Assembly (NCBI GenBank): GCA_947474705.1
Contig: CANJJS010000031.1
Span: 1 to 47,760, forward strand
Direction of reading: 5' to 3'
Source: Acetobacteraceae bacterium
GTDB lineage: Bacteria; Pseudomonadota; Alphaproteobacteria; Acetobacterales; Acetobacteraceae
Length of the DNA stretch: 47,760 nucleotides
Under the pieces are notes generated by a model. The model had not been told where the DNA came from. It did no database searches and saw only the letters and a program-made list of their open reading frames with translations. The position numbers were made by a program, and so were the translations under genes. This document shows positions 18,270 to 25,545 of this stretch, in pieces (within the stretch, counting starts at the first letter, position 1; every line of letters starts with the position of its first letter).

Positions 18270-19253
18270 ATGTCCGCATCCGCCCGTTTTCGCGACCGCG
18301 CGATCGTCTTCGCCAATGGTGTGGCCGGTCTTCCGCTGGAGGTGCCGACGGCCAATCCGGTCAACTACCATCAGGCGATGTCCGATCCGGGCGCGATGGC
18401 GCGGACCGCGATCGACGGGCAGTTGTTTTTGCCGCCCGGCGCGTCCGGTCCGGTGCCCGCGGCGATTGTCGTGCCGGGCAGTCTCGGGGTGGCGCCATCG
18501 CATTTGGCCCATGCGGAGACTCTGACGGGGATGGGCATCGCGGCGTTTGTCATCGATCCGTTCGGGGCGCGCGGGGTGACCTCCACGGTCGCCAATCAGG
18601 TGCAATATTCGTTCGCGGCGAGCGCTTACGACGTGGTGGCGGCGTTAGCGGTGTTGAATGGGCGGCCGGAGATCGACCGGGCGCGGGTGGGCGCGCAAGG
18701 TCACAGCCGGGGCGGCTCGGCGGTGTTGACCGCGGCGATGCGGCGGTTCGCCGATCCGGCGTTGGGAGGGGGCCCCAGGCTGAAGGCGGTTTACGCGGGG
18801 TATCCGTGGTGCGGGCATCAGTTTTTGGATCCGTTCGTGGGCGATACGGTGGTGCGGGCGATCGCCGGGGATCGGGATGGGTGGTGTCTGCCGCAGCAAA
18901 CGCAGGGGTATATTCAGGCGATTCGGCTGCGGGGCGGGGTGGCCTCGATGCGGATCGTCGCGGGGGCGGCGCATAGCTTCGATCGGGGGACGGCGGTGAC
19001 GATGGTCGCGGATGCCTCGGTCGCGCCAGGGGCTCCGACGGGGTATGTGGCGGACGATGGGGCGTTTTCGCATCCGGTGGAGGGCGTGGCGGACGCGCGG
19101 CTGACGGATCGGGATATTATGATTTACGGGATGAAGGCTGGGTACGGGGTTCGGGGCGCGACGATCGGGAGTCTTCCTGGGGAGGCGGACGTGTTTCGGG
19201 AGGATATGGTTCGGTTTTGGCGGGAGACGTTGTTGGATGGCGCCGGAGGATGA
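18270..19253 (+). CDS. dienelactone hydrolase-like alpha/beta hydrolase
   Basis: 327 residues from ATG 18270 with GGGAGG 7 bases upstream. The first half includes PAAIVVPGSLG (oxyanion loop) and DPFGARGVTSTVA. The nucleophile elbow is GAQGHSRGGSA. The Asp is probably in AGDRDGWC and the His in GAAHSFDRG. This resembles the DLH-related hydrolases of alphaproteobacteria with a conserved PFGARG. No signal peptide. It is divergent from the LLM gene, so the two may share a regulatory region. Confidence 0.85.
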   Translation: MSASARFRDRAIVFANGVAGLPLEVPTANPVNYHQAMSDPGAMARTAIDGQLFLPPGASGPVPAAIVVPGSLGVAPSHLAHAETLTGMGIAAFVIDPFGARGVTSTVANQVQYSFAASAYDVVAALAVLNGRPEIDRARVGAQGHSRGGSAVLTAAMRRFADPALGGGPRLKAVYAGYPWCGHQFLDPFVGDTVVRAIAGDRDGWCLPQQTQGYIQAIRLRGGVASMRIVAGAAHSFDRGTAVTMVADASVAPGAPTGYVADDGAFSHPVEGVADARLTDRDIMIYGMKAGYGVRGATIGSLPGEADVFREDMVRFWRETLLDGAGG

Positions 19254-19289
19254 CGCGGGGCGAGGGGTTATGATAGAAGGCGTGGGTGG

Positions 19290-19366
19290 GCGCCCTTAGC
19301 TCAGGTGGATAGAGCAACAGCCTTCTAAGCTGTGGGTCCCTGGTTCGAGTCCAGGAGGGCGCGCCA
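19290..19366 (+). tRNA. tRNA-Arg (anticodon TCT)
   Basis: The 7-bp acceptor stem pairs GCGCCCT (19290-19296) with AGGGCGC (19356-19362). The anticodon arm is ACAGC-CTTCTAA-GCTGT, giving anticodon TCT, and the T arm has GGTTCGAGTCC. The 3' CCA is encoded (19364-19366). No integrase or duplicated tRNA end is seen downstream. Confidence 0.97.
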
Positions 19367-19520
19367 ATATCGATGGGTCGCGGAGACTGTATCGCGAACA
19401 GCAATTGAAATTTCATTCGGAAAGCCATCGGAGAACCGAGGCGACGCCGGAATATCGCGAATTTTATCGCCATATGCCTTCCGGACTTATCATAGATGTA
19501 TGACTTACGGTCGCTTCGGC

Positions 19521-19532
19521 GTTGAGTTCAAC
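19521..19532. promoter_or_regulatory. short inverted repeat upstream of the first hydrolase gene
   Basis: GTTGA-GT-TCAAC lies about 80 bases before the predicted transcription start of the sigma-54-like promoter at 19583, a usual distance for an activator site. It is short and could be chance. Confidence 0.25.
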
Positions 19533-19582
19533 CGGAAGCCAGCTTTTATATCTCAGGACCGCGCGCCGAAAGCAGCCAGCCC

Positions 19583-19598
19583 TGGCACAATGGTTGCC
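19583..19598 (+). promoter_or_regulatory. sigma-54 (-24/-12) promoter of the first cysteine hydrolase gene
   Basis: TGGCACA (19583-19589), four bases, TTGC (19594-19597). It matches TGGCACG-N4-TTGC at all but one position with exact spacing. Transcription should begin near 19609, leaving a 27-base leader that contains AAGGA before ATG 19636. Confidence 0.75.
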
Positions 19599-19635
19599 TC
19601 CGAAGCTCCGCGACCGACCAAGGAAACACCGGACG

Positions 19636-20331
19636 ATGTCAGGCCAAGACCCCACCGCGAACCGACTGGAAATCCCCGCCGAACCCTACCCCTTCGTGTT
19701 CGACCCGAAACACACGGCACTCCTCATCATCGACATGCAGCGCGACTTCCTCGAACCCGGCGGCTTCGGCGAAGCGCTGGGCAACGACGTTTCCCAATTG
19801 CGCGCCGCGATAGAACCCATTCGCCGCCTCCTCGCCGCATGGCGCGCGGCCGGCCTTCTCGCAATTCACACCCGCGAAGGCCATCGCCCCGACCTGTCGG
19901 ATTTGCCGCCAGCGAAAAAAATTCGCGGGAAAAGCGCCATCGGGATCGGCGATCCCGGCCCCATGGGCCGCATCCTGATCCGGGGCGAGCCCGGCCACGA
20001 TATCGTCCCGGAACTTTACCCGTGGCCCGGCGAACCCGTCGTGGACAAACCGGGCAAGGGCGCGTTTTTCGCCACCGATCTGCACGCGATCCTGAGCAAC
20101 GCGGGCATGAACCGCCTTATCGTCGCCGGCGTCACCACGGAGGTCTGCGTCAACACGACGGTCCGCGAAGCCAACGACCGCGGCTACGACTGCTTCGTGC
20201 CGGCGGATTGCGTGGGGTCGTATTTTCCGGAATTTCAGGAGATGGGCCTGAAAATGATCAAAGCGCAGGGCGGCATCTTCGGCTGGGTCGGACAAAGCGC
20301 CGACGCGATCGCCGCGCTGGAACGCGCCTGA
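19636..20331 (+). CDS. cysteine hydrolase, isochorismatase fold (biuret/triuret hydrolase-like)
   Basis: 231 residues from ATG 19636. The catalytic triad positions of the RutB/BiuH group are present: Asp33 (LLIIDMQRDF), Lys138 (VVDKPGKGAF) and Cys171 (GVTTEVCVNTT). [24 protein letters not shown] and MIKAQGGIFG are shared with the second hydrolase at 24862 and with the biuret hydrolase BiuH of Rhizobium. Where BiuH has DFCGKGG and NKRWRSQRIGAGIG, this protein has DFLEPGG and AKKIRGKSAIGIG, so its substrate may differ, for example triuret (TrtA-type). It is cytoplasmic and hydrolyses an amide to release nitrogen. It has its own sigma-54-type promoter. Confidence 0.88.
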   Translation: MSGQDPTANRLEIPAEPYPFVFDPKHTALLIIDMQRDFLEPGGFGEALGNDVSQLRAAIEPIRRLLAAWRAAGLLAIHTREGHRPDLSDLPPAKKIRGKSAIGIGDPGPMGRILIRGEPGHDIVPELYPWPGEPVVDKPGKGAFFATDLHAILSNAGMNRLIVAGVTTEVCVNTTVREANDRGYDCFVPADCVGSYFPEFQEMGLKMIKAQGGIFGWVGQSADAIAALERA

Positions 20332-20341
20332 CGGATCGAAA

Positions 20342-20365
20342 GCGGCGCCGCGAACACGGCGCCGC
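20342..20365. terminator. bidirectional hairpin between convergent genes
   Basis: GCGGCGCCG and CGGCGCCGC form a perfect 9-bp stem with loop CGAACA, midway between the hydrolase stop (20331) and the outer-membrane protein stop (20384). There is no clear T tract on either side. Confidence 0.5.
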
Positions 20366-20383
20366 CCTGTCGAATTGTCGCAC

Positions 20384-21241
20384 TTAAAAATGAATGGCGG
20401 CACCCACGAAAACAGTTTGCGCGCGCGCCCCGGCGACCTTGGACGAATCGGCGCCAAACTTGTTCAGCCAATACTGAAACCCGACATAGGCATCGATCCA
20501 GTTGGGTTTACCGAAGGCCACCGCGCCGAAATCCAGCACCAAACGCGGCTGGGTCAGCACCTCCGTCGCGGTCTGGGCACCGAACCCATCGCGGCCCTTG
20601 GGCGCCACGACGTTCAGAAATCCGTCGAATTTCAGCGGCAGGCCGGTGAAGCTCAGCGGCTGCATCCAGGCGATTTCCAGTTCGAAGGTGGGATCGAAAC
20701 TGACATCGCCGCGCAGCGCGCCGGGAATGCCGTTATGGTTCCACTCCTTCGCGATGTGGAAGCCAACGTTCAAAAAGCCGGGGACGTTGAAGGCGATATT
20801 CGGACCCGCCACGATCAATTTCTTGGCCGGCGCGAATGTATCGTTTTTCGTGTTGAAATCGACGCCGAGTTCCAGCCGGATGTCCTTGATCGGCCCGATG
20901 GTGAAGGGCGTGCCGCCGAGCAGCGCGTTGCCGCTGAGGTTGGTGCGGTACAACGCGTAGACCTCGGTCGCGCCGCCGGTGGAATTGTTCGACGGGTTGC
21001 GTCCGTCGGAGAACAGCGCGTCGATATTGATGAAATTCGTGCCGTATTTCCACACGTCGAAATGCGTGTAGGAAAGTATGACCTTACTGAGCTCGATGCC
21101 CGCGTTGGTCCGGTTCCGGGGGATGCCCGGCTCCTTATAGGACGGGCCGTAAGTAAGCGACACGCTGTTGTCGCTGAAGTCGAAGGCCTGTGCCTGTCCG
21201 GCGGCGAGCAAGAATGCCGCGGCCATCAGAAAACGCTTCAT
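20384..21241 (-). CDS. Tsx-like outer-membrane channel protein
   Basis: 285 residues from ATG 21241. The signal peptide MKRFLMAAAFLLAAGQAQA is cleaved before FDFSDNSVSLTYGPSY. The mature protein has alternating strands and ends in a strand with C-terminal aromatic (TVFVGAAIHF), the outer-membrane insertion signal. The pattern DNSVSLTYGPSYKEPG, HFDVWKYGTNFINIDAL and the late WIDAYVGFQYWLNKFG resembles the nucleoside-specific channel Tsx family. Its place between two ureide-type hydrolase units, behind its own sigma-54-type promoter, suggests it admits the same small polar substrate. Confidence 0.82.
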   Translation of the reverse strand: MKRFLMAAAFLLAAGQAQAFDFSDNSVSLTYGPSYKEPGIPRNRTNAGIELSKVILSYTHFDVWKYGTNFINIDALFSDGRNPSNNSTGGATEVYALYRTNLSGNALLGGTPFTIGPIKDIRLELGVDFNTKNDTFAPAKKLIVAGPNIAFNVPGFLNVGFHIAKEWNHNGIPGALRGDVSFDPTFELEIAWMQPLSFTGLPLKFDGFLNVVAPKGRDGFGAQTATEVLTQPRLVLDFGAVAFGKPNWIDAYVGFQYWLNKFGADSSKVAGARAQTVFVGAAIHF

Positions 21242-21369
21242 GGTCATGCCTGTCCTTTGTTTTTGTGAACACGTCGCGATCCGTGTCGGTCCGGGCTTTC
21301 CAGGCCCGGCCGCCACATCCGCTCCGCCCCCGATCGGCGATCGAATCAGTCGGATAGCCATGAAAGTGT

Positions 21370-21385
21370 AGCAATCGACATGCCA
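21370..21385 (-). promoter_or_regulatory. sigma-54 (-24/-12) promoter of the outer-membrane channel gene
   Basis: On the minus strand TGGCATG (21385-21379), four bases, TTGCT (21374-21370). Spacing is exact and the GG and GC pairs are present; only the sixth position departs from consensus. The predicted start near 21359 gives a leader of about 118 bases. Confidence 0.7.
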
Positions 21386-21533
21386 GGAGCGCTGCGGTCC
21401 GGACGAAAATTAGGCAGACCGCGAAATCTCCGGGCCACGCGGATCATGCCTATCTAATTTTCAGGCACAACCTCCAACATCCATATCGAATTCGCTTATT
21501 TTTAACTCATATTACAACCACACTCTTCTAATT

Positions 21534-21544
21534 GTTCATTGAAC
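21534..21544. promoter_or_regulatory. inverted repeat in the shared upstream region
   Basis: GTTCA-T-TGAAC, centred about 130 bases before the plus-strand start and 180 before the minus-strand start, inside a distinctly AT-rich stretch (about 21440-21600). GTTCAT recurs at 21567. It is a candidate enhancer-binding protein site; no NtrC consensus is visible. Confidence 0.35.
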
Positions 21545-21570
21545 GATCATAATCGGCATATTTTTCGTTC

Positions 21571-21589
21571 ATATTGCTCGAAACAATAT
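21571..21589. promoter_or_regulatory. inverted repeat (T-N11-A type) in the shared upstream region
   Basis: ATATTG and CAATAT flank 7 bases. The arrangement ATT-N9-AAT also fits the T-N11-A box of LysR-type regulators. It is centred about 89 bases before the predicted start of the importer operon, a usual position for sigma-54 activators. Confidence 0.4.
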
Positions 21590-21642
21590 CACACCCGTTC
21601 CGAGCCCGCCCAAATCCCCCGCGCGCCACCACACAAACCACC

Positions 21643-21658
21643 TGGCATACGCCTTGCG
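21643..21658 (+). promoter_or_regulatory. sigma-54 (-24/-12) promoter of the BMP importer operon
   Basis: TGGCATA (21643-21649), four bases, TTGC (21654-21657). Exact spacing with GG and GC in place. Predicted start near 21669, with a leader of about 42 bases to ATG 21711. Confidence 0.7.
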
Positions 21659-21710
21659 AGACGGCAGATGACGCCTCCGCCGGACGCGGCGGCCTAAAGG
21701 GGAAAACAAG

Positions 21711-22826
21711 ATGACGAGGTTATCCGGACTGACCCGCCGCACCGTGCTCAGCGGCCTCGGCGCGGGGGCCGCCACGGCCGCTCTGCCCATCCAACCCGCC
21801 GAAGCCAAGGACCTGACCGTCGGTTTCATCTATGTCGGACCGAAAGACGATTACGGCTACAACCAGGCCCATGCCGAAGCCGCCGCCATCCTGAAAAAAA
21901 CCGCGGGCGTCAAAATCGTCGAGGAAGAAAAAGTCGCCGAAACCGACGATGTCTCCAAAACCATGGAGAGCATGATCAAGCTCGACGGTGCCAGCCTGCT
22001 GTTCCCGACCAGCTTCGGCTATTTCGACCCGTACATGTTGAAAATGGCGGCGAAATACAAAGACGCGCAGTTCCGCCATTGCGGCGGTTTATGGACCAAA
22101 GACAAACACCCGATGAACACCGGATCCTATTTCGGTTATATCGGCATGGGACAATATCTGAACGGCATCGCCGCCGCGCACGCGACGAAAACCAAAAAGC
22201 TTGGCTTCATCGCGGCGAAACCCATTCCGCAGGTCCTTATTAACGTCAACAGCTTCGCGCTTGGCGCCCGCTCCGTCGATCCCTCCATCGCCACCACCGT
22301 CATCTTCACCGGCGAATGGTCGATGCCGGTGAAAGAAGCCGAAGCCTCCAACAGCCTCGCCGACAAAGGTGTCGACGTGATCACCTGTCACGTCGATGGA
22401 CCCAAGGTCATCATGGAAACGGCCGAACGCCGCGGCATCTTCGCCTGCGGCTACCACGCCAACCAGGCGAAACTCGCCCCGAAAGGCTACCTCACCGGCG
22501 CCGAATGGAACTGGATCGCCGTCTATAACAAATTCATCGCCGAGGCGAAGGCGGGCAAGCCCATCGAAAACTTCGTCCGCGGCGGTCTGTCCGACGGTTT
22601 CATCAAAATGTCCCCTTACGGACCCGGACTGAATGCCGCCGGCCGCAAGAACGTCGACACGGTCAAGGCGGAAATCATGAAAGGCGGCTTCTCCGTCTTC
22701 AAGGGCCCGCTGAAGGACAACAAAGGCAACATGGTCGTGCCCGCCGGCAAGGCCTTCGTCGAAACCGCCGTCGAACTGGAGTCGCAGAACTACCTCGTCG
22801 AGGGCGTTCTCGGCGCGATCTCGTAG
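21711..22826 (+). CDS. BMP-family ABC importer, periplasmic binding protein
   Basis: 371 residues. A Tat-like signal, TRRTVLSGLGAGAATAALP, precedes the mature protein KDLTVGFIYVGPKDDYGYNQAH. The family pattern (FIYVG...DYGYNQAH, DGASLLFPTSFGYFDP, LGFIAAKPIPQVLINVNSFALGARSVDP, VDVITCHVDGPKVIMETAERRGIFACGYH) is that of the basic membrane protein/PnrA-type receptors for nucleosides and related compounds. Here the neighbours are amide hydrolases, so a biuret- or ureide-like ligand is possible. First gene of the operon with two permeases, a hydrolase and the ATPase. Confidence 0.92.
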   Translation: MTRLSGLTRRTVLSGLGAGAATAALPIQPAEAKDLTVGFIYVGPKDDYGYNQAHAEAAAILKKTAGVKIVEEEKVAETDDVSKTMESMIKLDGASLLFPTSFGYFDPYMLKMAAKYKDAQFRHCGGLWTKDKHPMNTGSYFGYIGMGQYLNGIAAAHATKTKKLGFIAAKPIPQVLINVNSFALGARSVDPSIATTVIFTGEWSMPVKEAEASNSLADKGVDVITCHVDGPKVIMETAERRGIFACGYHANQAKLAPKGYLTGAEWNWIAVYNKFIAEAKAGKPIENFVRGGLSDGFIKMSPYGPGLNAAGRKNVDTVKAEIMKGGFSVFKGPLKDNKGNMVVPAGKAFVETAVELESQNYLVEGVLGAIS

Positions 22827-22836
22827 GGACCGCGCC

Positions 22837-23946
22837 ATGGCGGACGCGGCCACGATGTCCACCCCGATCGCCGTCACGGCGGACACCGATCGTTACTGGC
22901 CGCTCCGCCGGATGGCGGAGGCGCTGGCCGCGCCCCTCCTCGCGCTGGCCGCCTCCGCCGTCCTGTTTTCCTTGCTGCTGCTCGGCCTGGGACAATCGCC
23001 GCTGGAGTTCCTGGAACTCGTCTGGCGCGGCGCCTTCGGAAGCTGGTTCTCGCTGCAAAATACCCTACAACGCGCCGCGCCGCTGCTTCTCACCGCCCTC
23101 TGCGTCGCGCTGCCCGGACAACTCGGCCTGGTCGTGATCGGCGGCGAGGCGGCGGTCGTCCTTGGCGGCCTCGCCGCCACGGTCGTGGCGTTGCCCTTCG
23201 TCAACACCAGCCCGGCGATCGTTCTGCCTGTCATGGCCCTCGCGGGCATGGCCATGGGCGGGCTCTGGATCGGCATCACCGGCGCGCTGCGCGCCCGTCT
23301 CGGCGTCAACGAAACCATCGCCAGCCTTGTCATGGCCTATATCGGTCTCGCGCTGTTCAACCATCTGGTGGAGGGCGTGTTCCGCGACCCCGCCAGCCTC
23401 AACAAACCCTCCACCTTCGGCATCGGCGAGGACAACATGTTGGGCACCGTGCCCGGCCTGGATGTCCATCCCGGCACGCCCGTCGGCATCCTCGCCTGCA
23501 TCCTCTGCTGGGTCCTCATCTACCGCACCAGCCTCGGCTTCGCGGGCCGCGTCACCGGCGGCAATCCCCGCGCCGCGCAACTCCAGGGCCTGCCCGTGGG
23601 ACGTCTGATGATCCTCGCCTGCGTACTTGGCGGCGCCTGCGCGGGCCTGGCCGGCACCATAGAGGTCGCCGCGCAGCACGGCCGCGCCAATGCCTCCCTG
23701 GCCGCGGGCTATGGTTACACCGGCATCCTCATCGCCTTCCTCGCCCGATTCAATCCGCTCGCCATCATGCCCATGGCCGTCCTCCTGGGCGGACTGGGCG
23801 CCGCCGGCGGCCTGCTGCAACGGCGCATGGGCCTGCCCGACGCCACCATGCAGGTGCTGCAAGGTCTGATCTTCGTCTCCATCCTCGCCAGCGAAACCTT
23901 CTACGGCCGCATCGCCTGGTTCCAGCCCAGAGGGGCTGGCAAATGA
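22837..23946 (+). CDS. ABC importer permease 1 (nucleoside/BMP type)
   Basis: 369 residues, about ten hydrophobic segments, BPD_transp_2 fold. Family marks are ALCVALPGQLGLVVIGGEAAVVLGGLAAT, NETIASLVMAYIGLALFNHLVEG and GGNPRAAQLQGLPVGRLMILACVLGGACAGLAGTIEV. It starts 10 bases after the binding-protein stop and overlaps the next permease by ATGA. It corresponds to YufP/NupB-type subunits. Confidence 0.92.
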   Translation: MADAATMSTPIAVTADTDRYWPLRRMAEALAAPLLALAASAVLFSLLLLGLGQSPLEFLELVWRGAFGSWFSLQNTLQRAAPLLLTALCVALPGQLGLVVIGGEAAVVLGGLAATVVALPFVNTSPAIVLPVMALAGMAMGGLWIGITGALRARLGVNETIASLVMAYIGLALFNHLVEGVFRDPASLNKPSTFGIGEDNMLGTVPGLDVHPGTPVGILACILCWVLIYRTSLGFAGRVTGGNPRAAQLQGLPVGRLMILACVLGGACAGLAGTIEVAAQHGRANASLAAGYGYTGILIAFLARFNPLAIMPMAVLLGGLGAAGGLLQRRMGLPDATMQVLQGLIFVSILASETFYGRIAWFQPRGAGK

Positions 23947-24860
23947 TCGACTCCCTCGCCACCGTCGCGTTCTCCATGCTCGCCGGCAGTCTACGGGTCA
24001 GCACCCCCTTCCTCTTCGTCAGCCTTGGCGAGTGCCTCACCGAAAAATCGGGCCGCATCAACCTTGGCAACGAGGGCGCCCTCGTCCTTGGCGCCATGGT
24101 CGCCTACGCCACCTCCTACGAGACCGGAAACCCCTGGCTCGGCGTGTTCGCGGCCGCCTTGGCGGGTCTCTGTCTGGGCGCGCTGCACGGCGCCATCTGC
24201 TCCCTGGCCCGGGTCAACGATGTCGCCATGGGCATCGCCTTCATGCTGGCGGGGACAGGCATCGCCTTCTTCTTCGGTAAGCCGTACGTCCAGCCGAGCG
24301 CCCCGCTGCTGCCGGGAATTTCGTTCGGATTCTGGTCGGACTCCGCGCAGGTGAAAAACGCGCTGCTGGTCAGCCCGCTGTTCCTTCTGGGCATCGCCGC
24401 CGCCCTCGCCATGCACTGGTGCTTTAAATCCACCCGCGCGGGCCTGCGCATCCGCATCGTCGGCGACAGCCAAGACGCCGCCCTCGCGCTCGGGTTGCCA
24501 ATCGACCGCACCCGCTTCCTCGCAACCGCCGCGGGCAGCGCGCTGGCGGGGATCGGCGGAGCCTTCCTCTCGCTCTACTACCCCGGAAGCTGGAACGAGG
24601 GCCTGTCGTCCGGCCAGGGCCTGATGGCGGTGGCGCTGGTCGTGTTCGCCCGCTGGAACCCGATCAACTGCCTCTACGCCTCCCTCCTGTTCGGTGCCGC
24701 GGGAGCCCTTGGCCCCTCGCTGCAAACGGTCGGCGTCACCTGGGGGTACTACCTGTTTTACGCCACCCCCTATGTCGTGACCCTGGCCGTGCTGATCGTC
24801 ACGGCGCGCGGCGGCACCTCGCTGCGCGGCATGCCCGGCCAACTCTCGATCGGACGATGA
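23943..24860 (+). CDS. ABC importer permease 2 (nucleoside/BMP type)
   Basis: 305 residues, eight or nine membrane segments. The hallmark [28 protein letters not shown] (loop with GRxNLGxEG) and [44 protein letters not shown] identify the second permease of this importer class. The start overlaps the stop of permease 1. The following gene is a hydrolase, starting 1 base after this stop, not the expected ATPase. Confidence 0.92.
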   Translation: MIDSLATVAFSMLAGSLRVSTPFLFVSLGECLTEKSGRINLGNEGALVLGAMVAYATSYETGNPWLGVFAAALAGLCLGALHGAICSLARVNDVAMGIAFMLAGTGIAFFFGKPYVQPSAPLLPGISFGFWSDSAQVKNALLVSPLFLLGIAAALAMHWCFKSTRAGLRIRIVGDSQDAALALGLPIDRTRFLATAAGSALAGIGGAFLSLYYPGSWNEGLSSGQGLMAVALVVFARWNPINCLYASLLFGAAGALGPSLQTVGVTWGYYLFYATPYVVTLAVLIVTARGGTSLRGMPGQLSIGR

Positions 24861-24861
24861 C

Positions 24862-25545
24862 ATGGCGAACCTGACAATCGAGTCGACACCCTACCCCTGG
24901 CCCTACGACGGGTCGCTCTCGCCCGCCACCACGGCGCTCGTCATCATCGACATGCAGACCGACTTCTGCGGCAAGGGCGGCTACGTGGACGCCATGGGCT
25001 ACGACCTGTCGCTGACCCGCGCCCCACTGGAACCGATCCGAGCCTTGCTCGCGGCCATGCGCGCGGCCGGTTATCCCATCATCCACACCCGGGAAGGCCA
25101 CCGCCCCGACCTGTCCGACCTGCCGGACAACAAACGCTGGCGCTCCCGCCGCATCGGCGCGGGCATCGGCGATCCTGGCCCCTGTGGCCGCATCCTGGTC
25201 CGCGGCGAGCCCGGCTGGGAAATCGTCCCCGAACTCGCGCCATTGCCCGGAGAAATCGTCATCGACAAACCCGGCAAAGGCAGCTTCTGCGCCACCGACC
25301 TGGAACTTATCCTGCGCACCAAGGGCATCCGCAATCTCGTCCTGACCGGCATCACCACCGATGTCTGCGTCCACACCACGATGCGGGAAGCCAACGACCG
25401 CGGCTTCGAGTGCGTGTTGCTGGAAGACTGCTGCGGCGCCACCGATCCCGCCAACCACGCCGCCGCCATCCACATGGTGAAAATGCAAGGCGGAGTCTTC
25501 GGCGCCGTCAGCACCAGCGCCTACCTTCTGGCGGCGATCGCATGA
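24862..25545 (+). CDS. biuH: biuret amidohydrolase-like cysteine hydrolase
   Basis: 227 residues. It follows Rhizobium BiuH closely from memory: [93 protein letters not shown] and [10 protein letters not shown]. The triad is Asp30, Lys136 and Cys169, in register with D36, K142 and C175 of BiuH, and the substrate-binding Gln is kept at 209. The expected reaction is biuret to allophanate (carboxyurea) plus ammonia. No allophanate hydrolase is in the window. Uniquely placed between permease and ATPase genes, with 1-base and ATGA junctions, so it is tightly co-expressed with the importer. Confidence 0.85.
   Translation: MANLTIESTPYPWPYDGSLSPATTALVIIDMQTDFCGKGGYVDAMGYDLSLTRAPLEPIRALLAAMRAAGYPIIHTREGHRPDLSDLPDNKRWRSRRIGAGIGDPGPCGRILVRGEPGWEIVPELAPLPGEIVIDKPGKGSFCATDLELILRTKGIRNLVLTGITTDVCVHTTMREANDRGFECVLLEDCCGATDPANHAAAIHMVKMQGGVFGAVSTSAYLLAAIA

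Noticed and set aside
19117-19473. Minus-strand frame with SWTRTRDPQLRRLLLYPPELRAP
   Set aside because: This is the well-known false translation of a tRNA gene; the tRNA-Arg explains it.
19290-19640. Genomic island inserted at tRNA-Arg
   Set aside because: No integrase gene and no repeated tRNA 3' end were found downstream.
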